This document shows, piece after piece, positions 20,457 to 29,961 of a DNA stretch of 64,000 bases (the first letter of the stretch is position 1; each line of letters starts with the position of its first letter). A program made the position numbers and the translations under genes. Below the pieces are notes generated by a model. It ran no database searches. It saw nothing but the letters and a program-made list of their open reading frames with translations, and was not told the DNA's origin. Source of the stretch: Aureibaculum flavum (GTDB taxonomy: Bacteria; Bacteroidota; Bacteroidia; Flavobacteriales; Flavobacteriaceae); the NCBI RefSeq assembly GCF_016406085.1, contig NZ_JAEHFJ010000004.1:1-64000 (forward strand), read 5' to 3'.

Positions 20457-20504
20457 AATAAAGTCGTATTTATCTTATTAGTTTATGATAAATACGACTT
20501 TATT
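20457..20504 (+). terminator. Long bidirectional terminator hairpin
   Basis: AATAAAGTCGTATTTATC pairs perfectly with GATAAATACGACTTTATT over 18 bp around a 12-base loop. One of the longest stems in the window. Confidence 0.85.
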
Positions 20505-20624
20505 TATAGCTCAAACGGAAGTAACCATTGATGCTTTAGAATTTTATAGTACCACAAATAGCATTCACAATCAATAGCGTTAAACATTGTTTTTTTTATG
20601 GCAATCCTTAGTATAAACAGATCT

Positions 20625-20632
20625 TATTTTTG
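20625..20632 (+). promoter_or_regulatory. Ferritin -7 box
   Basis: TATTTTTG matches TAnnTTTG and lies 28 bp before the ferritin ATG. ATAGCGTTAAAC (20574-20585), shared with the DUF2383 gene, lies 39 bp further upstream. A -33 TTG is not at the canonical spacing. Confidence 0.45.
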
Positions 20633-20660
20633 TGTGTATAACCGTAAAGAATAGAAGAAA

Positions 20661-21203
20661 ATGGAAAACAAAAGAATTTCAAGTAAAATGGAAAAAATGT
20701 TGAATGAACAAATGACGCGAGAAGCTTATCAGGCTCAAGTGTATCTTTCATATGGATGCTGGGCAGAAGAAAACAGTTTTGTAGGTGTTTCTCAGTTTTT
20801 ATATAAGCACATGCAAGAGGAACGTGAACATATGTTTAAATTTGTAAAGTATATTTTAGATAGAGGCGGTAGTATAAATGTTGATTCAATTAAAGCTGCC
20901 CCGAAAAGTCCAAAAGATATTGGTGATTGTTTACAAAAAATTCTAAAACATGAAATTGACAATTCTAACGAAATTGACAAGATTGTAAATTTAGCACATG
21001 AAGAAAAGGATTGGGCAACATTTAATTTTGGTCAATGGTTTGTTAAAGAACAAATTGAAGAAGAAACATTAATCAATGAACTCATAGATAAATATACGTT
21101 AGCTTCTAAAGAAACTAAAGATAATGCTAATTTATATGAAATGGACAAGGATTTGGCAAAGGCTTCACAGGAAGCAACTATTCCTAGAGAAGAGCAGATA
21201 TAA
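20661..21203 (+). CDS. Ferritin
   Basis: A 180-residue non-haem ferritin of the FtnA type. Iron-site residues are visible in the first two helices (REAYQAQVYLSYGCWAEE; MQEEREHMFKFVKYI) and in the third and fourth (HEEKDWATFNFGQWFVKEQIEEE). It stores iron as a 24-mer and limits Fenton chemistry. A -7 box lies upstream and a strong terminator downstream, so it is monocistronic. The C-terminal 20 residues are an extra polar tail. Confidence 0.93.
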   Translation: MENKRISSKMEKMLNEQMTREAYQAQVYLSYGCWAEENSFVGVSQFLYKHMQEEREHMFKFVKYILDRGGSINVDSIKAAPKSPKDIGDCLQKILKHEIDNSNEIDKIVNLAHEEKDWATFNFGQWFVKEQIEEETLINELIDKYTLASKETKDNANLYEMDKDLAKASQEATIPREEQI

Positions 21204-21239
21204 TAAAATTAAATTTAGATATAATATTTCCTTTTTTAT

Positions 21240-21267
21240 GGGTTGTCAATTTTGACAGCCCTTTTTT
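21240..21267 (+). terminator. Ferritin terminator
   Basis: GGGTTGTCAA (21240-21249) pairs with TTGACAGCCC (21252-21261), followed by six T. Confidence 0.9.
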
Positions 21268-21630
21268 AATTTAACGCAGTAAAAAAACAATATCTAAGCT
21301 ACTTTTGTTCTTTTCTAATTTTTGGAGTTATTATTTGATTGGATAACAATACTGTTTTACTACGCTTGGAACTGTTTTAGAGTAGTAATTAAATTAAAGA
21401 AAATCGGACTTTATAAATTATGACAAAAAAGAAGCAATACAACGAAAAGATTACCAAGAATGATGGAAAGAGATTGGAAATAAATATTGAAATTTACGCA
21501 ATGATTCTGGTATAAATTTGAAGAGAATTTACGCTTTAAAAATAATTGATAATAGAATAAGATTGATTTGTGAATTCTCGTAAAATTAAATAGAGATTTC
21601 ATAAAAGAATAAGTGATATTTAGATACATT
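21268..21630. other. Non-coding stretch between ferritin and csbD
   Basis: No convincing gene. A 31-codon frame from ATG 21420 has no recognisable content and may be decayed coding sequence. TTTAACGC at 21271 is a reverse copy of the GCGTTAAA motif. Confidence 0.35.
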
Positions 21631-21668
21631 AAAACCTCCAATTTTTTTAAAATTGGAGGTTTTTTTTA
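21631..21668. terminator. Bidirectional terminator
   Basis: AAAACCTCCAATTTT (21631-21645) pairs with AAAATTGGAGGTTTT (21649-21663), with T tracts in both directions. It serves the minus-strand csbD-like gene. Confidence 0.85.
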
Positions 21669-21690
21669 TGTGTTTTAAATTTTAAATCAT

Positions 21691-21876
21691 TTAAAAGTTA
21701 TCAATTTCTTCTTTTAATTGCTCTTTAGTTTTTCCAGTTTTTTCTTGGATTTTACCTAGCATTTCGTCAAATTTCCCTTCCGCATAGGTTAGGTCATTAT
21801 CCGTTAAATCACCATGTTTTTGTTTTAATTTTCCTTTGGCCTGATTCCACTTGCCTTTTAATTGATCTGTGTTCAT
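21691..21876 (-). CDS. CsbD family stress protein
   Basis: A 61-residue protein beginning [20 protein letters not shown] and continuing [29 protein letters not shown], the textbook CsbD/YjbJ pattern. It is a small hydrophilic helical protein of the general stress response; molecular action unknown. The 5' leader holds a CCTGTA/TACAGG hairpin (21894-21910), and a -7-like TATCTTTG lies on the minus strand at 21936-21943. It converges on the ferritin transcript. Confidence 0.92.
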   Translation of the reverse strand: MNTDQLKGKWNQAKGKLKQKHGDLTDNDLTYAEGKFDEMLGKIQEKTGKTKEQLKEEIDNF

Positions 21877-22030
21877 ATTTTTATTTTTTTAGGCCTGTAT
21901 TAGTTACAGGCGAGATTAATATTTTATTCTTATCCCAAAGATAAGGATAGACTTAGCTGAACATTAGTCCAATAAAATTTAATATTGACTTTAAAAAAAG
22001 TTGAATACAATGGTTCAATAGAATTTGAAA

Positions 22031-22792
22031 TTAACTTTTCTCAATAAGGTATTTCCAATATCTTTTGGGTACATGTTGAAGGTGCAATTTCATGTTTTTT
22101 CTTGAAGAAATATTGGTGCTTTTAAAATATGATTTCCACAGTTTTTGAAATTCAATTTCTGAAGGGTCTAGATTAATAGTGAGCTTTTGATTTTGTTCTT
22201 TCGCATTAACTTCTAAAATTACAAATTCAACCTTTTCTTGATTATAATAAATTCCTCTATTTCTTTTTAAATCATATATCAACCAATTTTGATCTGCATA
22301 TCTCGATTTAAAATGGTTACTAATTAATGGTAAGACATCAAAATCGGGTTCGATGAAGGCATAGTAAGTTCCATCATTGGCCAACTTAAACCGAACAAAT
22401 GCATTCATTCTATGACGCTCTCTATTAATTTTTTTTAAAACTTGCTTAATTTCTAATACTGCAGGGTGACCAAAATCACTTAAGATGTTTTTTTTACACT
22501 CTAAAGCATAACGAATAACTTTTAAAATATCATCTTCTATAGATTCCAGTTCACTTAATAATGTTTTTAGGAGAGACTGAAATCCGTTTTTATTTAAAAT
22601 AGATGTGAGTTTTTCTGAAACCCTTTTAGCCTTATCAAAATTTGTCCTAACTTCTATAATTTCTGCAAATAACTGTGGCATTTCTAAATTGTTTTTTCTA
22701 ATTGCCACTTTGTCTAATTTGAGCTCGTAAACTTCAAAAACGGCAGTTAAAAAACCTTCAATTGTAGTATCATAAATAAGGTAGGTCATCAA
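22031..22792 (-). CDS. TIGR03915-type DNA repair-associated protein
   Basis: A 253-residue protein that begins MMTYLIYDTTIEGFLTAVFEVYE and contains FVRFKLANDGTYYAFIEPDFDVLPLI and FKSRYADQNWLIYDLKRNRGIYY, marks of the TIGR03915 family, which is always found beside the radical SAM TIGR03916 protein. Here it overlaps that gene by 4 bp (ATGA type), so the two are translationally coupled. The family contains a uracil-glycosylase-like label in some databases; function is only predicted to be DNA repair or base modification. Confidence 0.85.
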   Translation of the reverse strand: MMTYLIYDTTIEGFLTAVFEVYELKLDKVAIRKNNLEMPQLFAEIIEVRTNFDKAKRVSEKLTSILNKNGFQSLLKTLLSELESIEDDILKVIRYALECKKNILSDFGHPAVLEIKQVLKKINRERHRMNAFVRFKLANDGTYYAFIEPDFDVLPLISNHFKSRYADQNWLIYDLKRNRGIYYNQEKVEFVILEVNAKEQNQKLTINLDPSEIEFQKLWKSYFKSTNISSRKNMKLHLQHVPKRYWKYLIEKS

Positions 22793-24045
22793 AAAAGAGA
22801 AAGTTGATTTGAAAAGTTCTTTTTATATTTACTAGTGCTGAAGTGTAAAATTTCACTTTTTAAACGGTTATGGTCAAAGTCTTTAGTAAAATAGTAGTTT
22901 TTACAGATGATAAAATATTTTGCTCTATTTAGAGCGATACCTATCTTTTTTAGCTGCTCATAACTTAAATAAGCATGTTTTCGAGCAGCAATAATTTTTT
23001 GTGCAGATCTAACACCTACTCCTGGAATTCTAAGTATCATATGATAATCTGCGGTGTTAATATCCACTGGAAAATAATCCATATTTCTTAAAGCCCAAGA
23101 TAATTTAGGATCAATTTCTAAATCTAAATTCGGATAAAATTCGTTTACTATTTCTTGCGGTTTAAATTTATAAAATCGAAATAACCAATCTGTCTGATAG
23201 AGCCTATTTTCTCTCACCATAGGTACTGGTGTTCCTAGAGTGGGTAGTTTGTTGTCTGAAAGCACGGGTACATAACCAGAATAATAAACTCTTTTAAGGT
23301 TGTATTTTTTATAGAGAAACGTTGATGTTTTCACAATGTCAAGATCACTTTCGTTAGTGGCTCCTATAATCATTTGACTAGATTGGCCAGCAGGTGTGAA
23401 TTTTGGAGATGATTTAATTAACTTCTTCTCTTCTTTATATATTTGAATACCTTGCTGGATGGTATTCATAGGAGCTAGCATTGTTTTATGGTCTTTATCT
23501 GGAGCTAGCAATTTTAATCCTGATTTAGTTGGAAGTTCAATATTCACACTAAGACGATCTGCATACAATCCAGCTTCATACATTAATTCGTCACTTGCTC
23601 CTGGTATTGTCTTTAAATGAATGTAGCCATTAAATTTATAATCTAATCGCAATTTTTTAGCAACGAGGACTAATCTTTCCATAGTATAATCAGGATTTTT
23701 AAAAATTCCTGAGCTTAAAAAGAGTCCTTCTATATAATTCCTTCTATAAAAGTTTAACGTTAAATCAACCACTTCTTCTACTTTAAAAGCAGCTCGTTTA
23801 ATGTCGTTACTTTTTCTGGAAACACAATATAAACAATCGTAAATACAATAGTTCGTTAATAATATTTTTAGGAGTGAAACACAACGACCATCTTCAGTAT
23901 AGCTATGGCATATCCCTACGCCAGAAGAATCACCTAAATTCTTACCTTTATTTGTTCGTTTACTCCCACTGGAAGAACAGGATACATCATACTTGGCAGC
24001 ATCTGCTAAAATTGATAATTTCTCATTTATTCTGTCCCAATTCAT
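22789..24045 (-). CDS. Radical SAM protein with HhH motif, putative DNA modification/repair (TIGR03916)
   Basis: A 418-residue radical SAM protein. The Fe-S triad is Cys67, Cys71 and Cys74 in NYCIYDCLYC, and other cysteines lie at 23, 46 and 55. The C-terminal part (about 335-385) is a helix-hairpin-helix of the DNA-binding kind (LRIPGVGVRSAQKIIAARK). This pairing defines TIGR03916, predicted to act on DNA with the partner protein encoded next to it (4-bp overlap). The reaction is unknown. The FTPAGQSSQMIIGATNES segment is characteristic of the family. Confidence 0.88.
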   Translation of the reverse strand: MNWDRINEKLSILADAAKYDVSCSSSGSKRTNKGKNLGDSSGVGICHSYTEDGRCVSLLKILLTNYCIYDCLYCVSRKSNDIKRAAFKVEEVVDLTLNFYRRNYIEGLFLSSGIFKNPDYTMERLVLVAKKLRLDYKFNGYIHLKTIPGASDELMYEAGLYADRLSVNIELPTKSGLKLLAPDKDHKTMLAPMNTIQQGIQIYKEEKKLIKSSPKFTPAGQSSQMIIGATNESDLDIVKTSTFLYKKYNLKRVYYSGYVPVLSDNKLPTLGTPVPMVRENRLYQTDWLFRFYKFKPQEIVNEFYPNLDLEIDPKLSWALRNMDYFPVDINTADYHMILRIPGVGVRSAQKIIAARKHAYLSYEQLKKIGIALNRAKYFIICKNYYFTKDFDHNRLKSEILHFSTSKYKKNFSNQLSLF

Positions 24046-24243
24046 TAAATAAGTTATTTATATAAAGTTGTGTTTCTTTATTGTAAAAATAAGAGTTTAC
24101 TATTGAAAAATTAAAGTTATTATTGAAAATCCTTCTACAAAGTTAATGGCATAATCAACTGAATCATAAGTTTTATGTTAAGTATTGAAAACACGAATTC
24201 GCTTTGTGTTAAAAATAAAGAATGGTAAAAAAGAGTTACCCCT

Positions 24244-24675
24244 TTAAATACTTTCAATATTTGTTAATTTGCCGTCACCTAGAACGCGTCTAACGGTTGC
24301 CCAAAAGCTTAAAAGAGCACTAGAAGATTTTTCTGCAAAATCAGAAAATAAAATTAAATTTTCGACAAATTGTTTAACATCATCATTGTTTGGATTGTGG
24401 AAAGCCATATTCCATTCTCCGAAATACCGCTTTGCATTATTTTCCCATAACAAGGTCACATCCTGATGTCTTTCATCGGCTTTAATTTTTTCATATAATT
24501 GCAGCACTTCACTTTCTTCTCCTTCAAGAATTTGAACAAATCTACTGTTATGATAAACCAGACAACCTGTGATATCGAGTGTAGAATTCTTGGATTTTGC
24601 ACGCTCAAGAATGTTGTTTAAATCTGTAAAATTCATTGCAGATTTTGATTTAGAGACATATGTTAGTTGAAACAT
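24244..24675 (-). CDS. BLUF-domain blue-light sensor
   Basis: A 143-residue protein composed almost entirely of one BLUF domain. Tyr6 (LTYVSKS), Asn30 and Gln48 (FVQILEG) are the flavin hydrogen-bonding residues. FGEWNMAF supplies the C-terminal Trp/Met switch strand. A short helical tail (about 110-143) follows. BLUF proteins bind FAD and change contacts on blue-light absorption. With no output domain it probably acts through a protein partner. It is monocistronic and next to stress and DNA repair genes. Confidence 0.9.
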   Translation of the reverse strand: MFQLTYVSKSKSAMNFTDLNNILERAKSKNSTLDITGCLVYHNSRFVQILEGEESEVLQLYEKIKADERHQDVTLLWENNAKRYFGEWNMAFHNPNNDDVKQFVENLILFSDFAEKSSSALLSFWATVRRVLGDGKLTNIESI

Positions 24676-25019
24676 TGAAAGGATTTATTTGCTTTATTAT
24701 AAAACCCTTTTATTCTTAAATTGAAAAATAATATTAAAACTTATAGAATTATTCTTTCTAAATTAAGGGGATTCTTAAGGTTGTAAATATATAGAAAAAA
24801 ATAGTTATGGCTATAGATATTTGTATGCTCATATGGTATGTTTTATTTATCTGAAGAATAATTTCTTAAAATTAAGAAACAGTTGTTTTATAATAAATTA
24901 TGCTTAAAAAAGTGAGATCTAAATTTTTTTTAACTCTTTTGCTAAAATGATTAACTCGATATGTTTATAAGTTTTTTAAGGAAATTCTAATCATTATATT
25001 GTTGTTTAAAGTGTAAAAA
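24676..25019. other. Intergenic region without visible features
   Basis: 344 bp of very AT-rich DNA between divergent genes, so both promoters must lie here. No clear box, palindrome or repeat is seen. Confidence 0.4.
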
Positions 25020-25559
25020 ATGAATAAATCAATACCCAAGTGTATAAAAGGAAATGTTGTAAAAGCATTATCCTATTATCCTGAATTAGTGAATACTTCC
25101 ATAACATTTAAGATTAAAAAAAACATAAAAAAGTCAACTATGCAGGCCCAACCAATTTGGGACTTCCTATGGAAATCTAGAAAAAATAGATCTTATGTTA
25201 TTTTAATAAGTAGTACGTTTAAAATTGAAGGAAAAGAGTTTAATACGTTAGACATTCCCTCGGAAGTTTTTATTGGATGGATTGGTCATGAATTAGGACA
25301 TATTATGGATTATGAAGAGCGAAGTAAACTAAGTTTAATTTTATTTGGAATAAACTATTTAATTTCTTCTAAATCAATTCAGAAAGCGGAAAGAACAGCA
25401 GACACTTTTGCAGTTTCACATGGAATGGCAACATATATTTTAGCCACTAAAGACTTTATTCTCAATAATGCGTCCATAGCAAAGAAATATAAAGAAAGGA
25501 TTATTAAATACTATCTCTCACCAGAAGAAATAATGGAATTGGTTGAAGAAAAAAAGTAG
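25020..25559 (+). CDS. Putative soluble zinc metallopeptidase (HExxH)
   Basis: A 179-residue protein with a zinc motif GHELGHIMDYEER near residue 90 and a third-ligand-like AERTADTFAVSHG about 38 residues later, the spacing of M48-like or minigluzincin peptidases. No signal peptide is evident. The substrate is unknown. It stands alone, is complete, and has no recognised partner. Assignment rests on the motif only. Confidence 0.65.
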   Translation: MNKSIPKCIKGNVVKALSYYPELVNTSITFKIKKNIKKSTMQAQPIWDFLWKSRKNRSYVILISSTFKIEGKEFNTLDIPSEVFIGWIGHELGHIMDYEERSKLSLILFGINYLISSKSIQKAERTADTFAVSHGMATYILATKDFILNNASIAKKYKERIIKYYLSPEEIMELVEEKK

Positions 25560-25632
25560 ACCTTCAGTTAGATTTAAGAAATGAATAATCGTTCAGCTAA
25601 AATAAGTCAATACTATTTCAACTTGCACTATC

Positions 25633-27153
25633 TTATTCGTTTAAAAATTTTTCCCATTTTTCAAATTTTTCTTCCCCCATGACCCGCTCCATTTTAACTT
25701 GACCACCTTTCTTCTTATTATAATCATTCCAATCATGAAAAACGAAAGGTTTTATAAGCTTAACATGCACACCTTTCAATGCTTTTGACCTAGCAACTTT
25801 ATAATTTTTATTTGCTTTTTTTAAGGCGTTGTCTAATGTTTCTGCAATTTTTTTTGCATCTATTTCTGTATTTTCAGTACCTAGGTACCAGCTGTGATAA
25901 TAATCGCCATTAATTCGTTTAGCTGAAATGGTATATTCTGTAATCTTTATATTAAAGTGATTTTCAAGTTCTTTTACGGCATCATTCATTTTATTTACTG
26001 ATAATTGCGAACCAACCACATTTAGAAAAAATTTGGTTCTACCTGTAATTTTGATTTCAGCTCGTTTAATATCTGTAAATTCAATTGTATCGCCAATTAG
26101 ATAACGCCATGCTCCAGAAACTGTACTAATTACTAAAACGTAATCTTGACCTAATTCAACTTCCGCTAAGGTTTTAACTTCCGCGTTGGGTGCTAAAGAA
26201 CCGTCTTCCTTTATGTACTCTGGTTTAAAGGGGACAAACTCATAGTAGATACCGTTATCAGTTATTAATTGCATTGCCGAAGTTTCAGGACGTGCTTGAA
26301 AAGCAATAAATCCCTCAGAAGCTAAATAGGTATCAATTATGGTTATGGGCTTTCCTAATAAGGCATTAAAACTTTTTTCATAAGAATCAAAAGCAACACC
26401 ACCAGAAGTATATACTTGTAAGTTAGGCCAAATTTCATGAATATTATCCACATCATGATAATTGATAACTTCTTGCAACATCAGTTCCATCCATGAAGGA
26501 ATACCACTTAACGCTCCGATATCCCAATTTTTAGCATTTTTAGCAATTTTTTGTACTCGGGTGTCCCAGTCATAAATTTGTGCAATTTCTTTCCCCGGTT
26601 TATAATAAGGTCTAAACCAAAAAGGAATGTTACTTGCACTAATACCACTAATTTCACCTTCTAAATGATCATTCTGCTCTTTTAATTCTGTAGAACTTCC
26701 TAACATCATAATTTCCTTTTCGAAAAAATCAGGTGGTAAATCAAAATTAGACAACTCCAATACTTGATTGATACCAGCCTGTTTTATGGCGTCTAGCATA
26801 TCGTTGGTAACAGGAATTCTTTTGCTAGTTTTACCCGTGGTTCCAGAACTTAGTGCAAAATAATCAGGTGAACCTGGCCAAGTTATATTCTCTAATCCGT
26901 CATGCAATTTTGTCCACCATTCCGAATTCATTTTGTTATAATCAAAAAATGGAATTTTGTTGGAAAAAGTAGTTGCTACATTTTCTGATTTTAAAATAGT
27001 ATTGAAATGATAATGGGTACCAAATTCTGTATTCTTTGCTTTTTCTAAGAGTTCTTTTAAGACCCTTTTTTGAGCAATGACTGGGTTATTATCTGAAGCT
27101 AATTTGTCCGTTATTTCAATTACTCCTTTAATTATATTTCCTAAAATGGCCAT
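25633..27153 (-). CDS. GH3-family acyl-adenylating enzyme
   Basis: A 506-residue member of the GH3 (plant auxin-conjugating) family within the ANL adenylating superfamily. ATP-binding motif 1 is FALSSGTTGKTSKRIPVT (about 100-118), followed by YTSGGVAFDSYE and IDTYLASEGFIAFQARPE, and motif 3 GAWRYLIGDTIEFTD. C-terminal DWNDYNKKKGGQVKMER closes it. It would activate a carboxylate as AMP ester, perhaps to conjugate it with an amino acid. Bacteroidota members have no proven substrate. It shares its strand with the DUF892 gene. Confidence 0.88.
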   Translation of the reverse strand: MAILGNIIKGVIEITDKLASDNNPVIAQKRVLKELLEKAKNTEFGTHYHFNTILKSENVATTFSNKIPFFDYNKMNSEWWTKLHDGLENITWPGSPDYFALSSGTTGKTSKRIPVTNDMLDAIKQAGINQVLELSNFDLPPDFFEKEIMMLGSSTELKEQNDHLEGEISGISASNIPFWFRPYYKPGKEIAQIYDWDTRVQKIAKNAKNWDIGALSGIPSWMELMLQEVINYHDVDNIHEIWPNLQVYTSGGVAFDSYEKSFNALLGKPITIIDTYLASEGFIAFQARPETSAMQLITDNGIYYEFVPFKPEYIKEDGSLAPNAEVKTLAEVELGQDYVLVISTVSGAWRYLIGDTIEFTDIKRAEIKITGRTKFFLNVVGSQLSVNKMNDAVKELENHFNIKITEYTISAKRINGDYYHSWYLGTENTEIDAKKIAETLDNALKKANKNYKVARSKALKGVHVKLIKPFVFHDWNDYNKKKGGQVKMERVMGEEKFEKWEKFLNE

Positions 27154-27206
27154 TTTTTTTATTTATAGATGGATAGTTTGAATAATTTACGATTATACAA
27201 ATTTTT

Positions 27207-27701
27207 TTACTTTATTTGCTCCAAGGCTTTTCTATTGACCCTGTTTTCCGCAATTTCATTTAAGGTATGATCAGCATTATATTCTTCATTAAGAATTTCC
27301 TGTAAATTTTCAGCAACTTGTCTTAAACCTAATTCCTTAGCATATCTAACAGCAGTTCCATAACCCGAAATTTCATAATGCTCAATGCGTTGTGCTTCAG
27401 CTATCAATCCGGCATCCATTACTTCATTATCTTCTACTGCATTCATAAAGATTTTGGCCTCTTTTATTAAACCTTTCATTGCATGACATTTAGCACCGGA
27501 TGGAGAAATATTTAATTCCCTACAAATGGTTTCAAGTTTACTCTTTTGCTCTTTCGTTTCTTTTAAATGATTTTCAAATGCTTTGATTAGTTTTTTATTG
27601 TTAGCATTTTTTGCCATTTTGGGAAGTGCAGAAAGTAATTGTGTTTCAGCACTGTATAAATCCTTTATTTGATGATTGAATAAATCGTTTAATGTTTTCA
27701 T
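27207..27701 (-). CDS. DUF892 (YciE/YciF) ferritin-like protein
   Basis: A 164-residue helical protein starting MKTLNDLFNHQIKDLYSAETQLLSALPKMAKNA, with GAKCHAMKGLIKEA and EAQRIEHYEISGYGTAVRYAKELG, all hallmarks of the YciE/YciF DUF892 family. The four-helix ferritin-like fold carries Glu/His metal ligands (AQRIEHYE). Members are induced in stress. It lies 53 bp upstream of the GH3 gene on the same strand. Confidence 0.92.
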   Translation of the reverse strand: MKTLNDLFNHQIKDLYSAETQLLSALPKMAKNANNKKLIKAFENHLKETKEQKSKLETICRELNISPSGAKCHAMKGLIKEAKIFMNAVEDNEVMDAGLIAEAQRIEHYEISGYGTAVRYAKELGLRQVAENLQEILNEEYNADHTLNEIAENRVNRKALEQIK

Positions 27702-27845
27702 ACCTTTTTATTTTTCAATTAGAAGACTAAAATAAGGCGTATACAAATGGACGATTAACTATAAAAAGGAAAGTATTAACTCAAATGAAGAAATGGATTT
27801 ACATCAATGATTATAAAGGTTTAGAAATAAAAAAGATTACAACAG

Positions 27846-29633
27846 TTAATTGTGGTTATTTTCAATCCAGTTCATATGTCTTTTTACGGCTTCTTTAGAC
27901 CATGATTTAGGTCTTTCACCGAAACATTCGAGAATTGCATCAACACCAATGATGGTACCTTTTGCAAGTCTTCCTAGTAATGCGATAGGAACGAATTTTT
28001 TATGATCATTTGGGATTATGTATCCATTTTTATCCGTTAAAATACCTAAATCATCATGAACGGGTTTTATTAAATCATTTAAAAGGAGCAGTTTGACAAT
28101 GGACGAATTTACAGATTTTATTTTAGGGGAATCCAATACAGAATCAATCATGAAATGAACCATTTTATGCTTACCATCCGAAGTGAAATTCCATCCCTCA
28201 CTAGTAGGTTTAATTTCTGGGTCATTAATAAAATCAAAAGTCATCACACCGGCAGAAACCAAAGCTAATAGTTGTTGAATACTCTCCACAGGTGGACCAT
28301 ATGCATATCTTTTCATTCTTTCATCTAAGTTTATTATTTCTGCGAAGACTTCATTATTACATTCATTATAGGAGAGTTGTTTGTAAATTGAAGGTTGGCA
28401 ATGTCTCCAAACTTGACCAATGCAGAAGTCTAAACTAATGGTGTAGTTTCCCACTGCCATACCCACATAATTTTCCATTAGTTGAGTTGTGGATAATTTC
28501 TTAGAGGTAATGATAGCATGTTCAAAAGAATCATAATTCAACCAGTTCTTTACCAATCTTGTTATTTCTATTGGGTCTAAACGCTGTTGTGAATTTGAGG
28601 TTGGTAAATTTAAATAAATCTCTGCGGCAATGTTTGATATGGCATCGATTTAAAAATCAGAATTAGTTGCACTTCTTTGAAGAGATGGGTTCCCGATTTC
28701 ATCTTCAAAATTAGAAATATGTTTTAGCGAAGGTTTAAATAATTCATCAATTTCTGCATTTAAGGGTTTTGGAGCAGGAGGGAGGCCGTCAAGAGAAAAA
28801 GGTATAAACCAATTTTTTATGTCAAACGTCGTAGTGTATTCACATGCCTGGGTTTGTTCATCTATTATGGTAAAATTACCATATTCGCTGGCTATACCTC
28901 GTACTACATCAATCATCGCTAAACCAAATCCGCGTACACCAATGGCGTTTTTTGTGTCTAAATCTGAACAATTCAATATGTTTTGAATGGGATAAGGTGC
29001 CTTCAAAAGTGTTACGTTTTCATTTTCCTGAGCGTATTTTTCCCATGCTATGAGTTGTTTTGATAATGCTGTAGGTTGATGTCCAATTGTAAGTAGAATT
29101 TCATCTAAGTAATCATAAGTATTTAAATTGGTCTCCACTTTTAATTTATTATTTTCTAAAAGGTCTACAACCTGAACTTTTTCTTTAAATAAAGTGACCA
29201 TTTCTATTGCTAACAAAGGTTTGATAAAAGTTTCGAATCGTTGGTGTAAATAGGCTCCAACCTTGGCTCTAGGAGGATAATTGTCAGGTTCTTTATTACT
29301 GAGTAGAGAAAATTCTTTGCTTATCCATTCATGATATGAAGGGAACTTAGGAATTGTAATTGTATCCAAAATTATCTTTGGTCTACTTTCTAAGATTAAT
29401 ATGCGTTCTGAAATATTAATCCAATTTGTTTCTACTTGATTCAATCTATAAATAGCTCCATTACCAAAATATTCAGTTTCTTCAAAGAGTAGTAGATGTA
29501 TATTCTTTAAAGAATTCTTTTCACTTAAACCAATGATTAGATTTTCTAGTGCATATAATCCTCGTGGTCCCATTCCTATAATCCCTAAAACACGTTTATT
29601 AGAAAGATTATTATTCTTATTAAGGTAATTCAT
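27846..29633 (-). pseudogene. FAD/NAD(P)-binding protein gene interrupted by an in-frame TAA
   Basis: One continuous reading frame of 594 sense codons from ATG 29633 to the stop at 27846, broken only by TAA at 28650-28652. The N-terminal 327 codons hold the dinucleotide-binding start (LGIIGMGPRGLYALENL) and FEETEYFGNGAIY, typical of the FAD-NAD(P)-binding (NAD_binding_9) family. After TAA the same frame continues for 31 codons (IDAISNIAAEIYLNLP) into the C-terminal part (ERMKRYAYGPPVES, LLALVSAGVMTF, FINDPEI). The two parts are in exactly the same phase, so it is a nonsense change, not a frameshift. Either a recent pseudogene, sequencing error or readthrough. Reaction unknown. Confidence 0.85.
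28650..28652 (-). other. Premature in-frame TAA codon
   Basis: The codon interrupts the FAD/NAD(P)-binding gene between ...SATNSDF and IDAISNIAAEIY. The distance from this codon to the downstream apparent start is a multiple of three. Confidence 0.9.
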
Positions 29634-29961
29634 ATGAAAATATTAAAGGTGAAAGTGATATTTATTTTTATAATGAATAAGATAATGATAATGGAATTCT
29701 GCGATTAGTCATGTCTTTATAATTTAAAAATCATAGTGTATTGGTTCTAAGAATTCTTATTTATCAAAAATACATTATAAATGTAAAAGGTAAAAATAAC
29801 AGATTTTTTGCATTTCTACGTCGCTATCCTTTTAGTGGTAAGATTTTTAATATAGGTACTTATAGAATACTACTCGCGTATTCTCGCAATGTTGATTGTA
29901 TTGAAAAGAAGAATATCAATTGATGTTTAAGTAGTAATAAAGCTTTAATTTTACAGACCAA
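29634..29961. other. Intergenic region without clear features
   Basis: 328 bp of AT-rich DNA between divergent genes. A 60-codon frame inside it starts with a rare codon and has no recognisable content, so it is not called. Confidence 0.4.

Noticed and set aside
21420-21515. 31-codon reading frame after ferritin
   Set aside because: Very short, no family resemblance and no neighbour support.
28557-28649. Frameshift as the cause of the split FAD/NAD(P) gene
   Set aside because: Both parts are in the same phase, so the break is a nonsense codon.
29741-29923. 60-residue reading frame before the YhcC-type gene
   Set aside because: Rare start, no recognisable content and AT-rich non-coding appearance.
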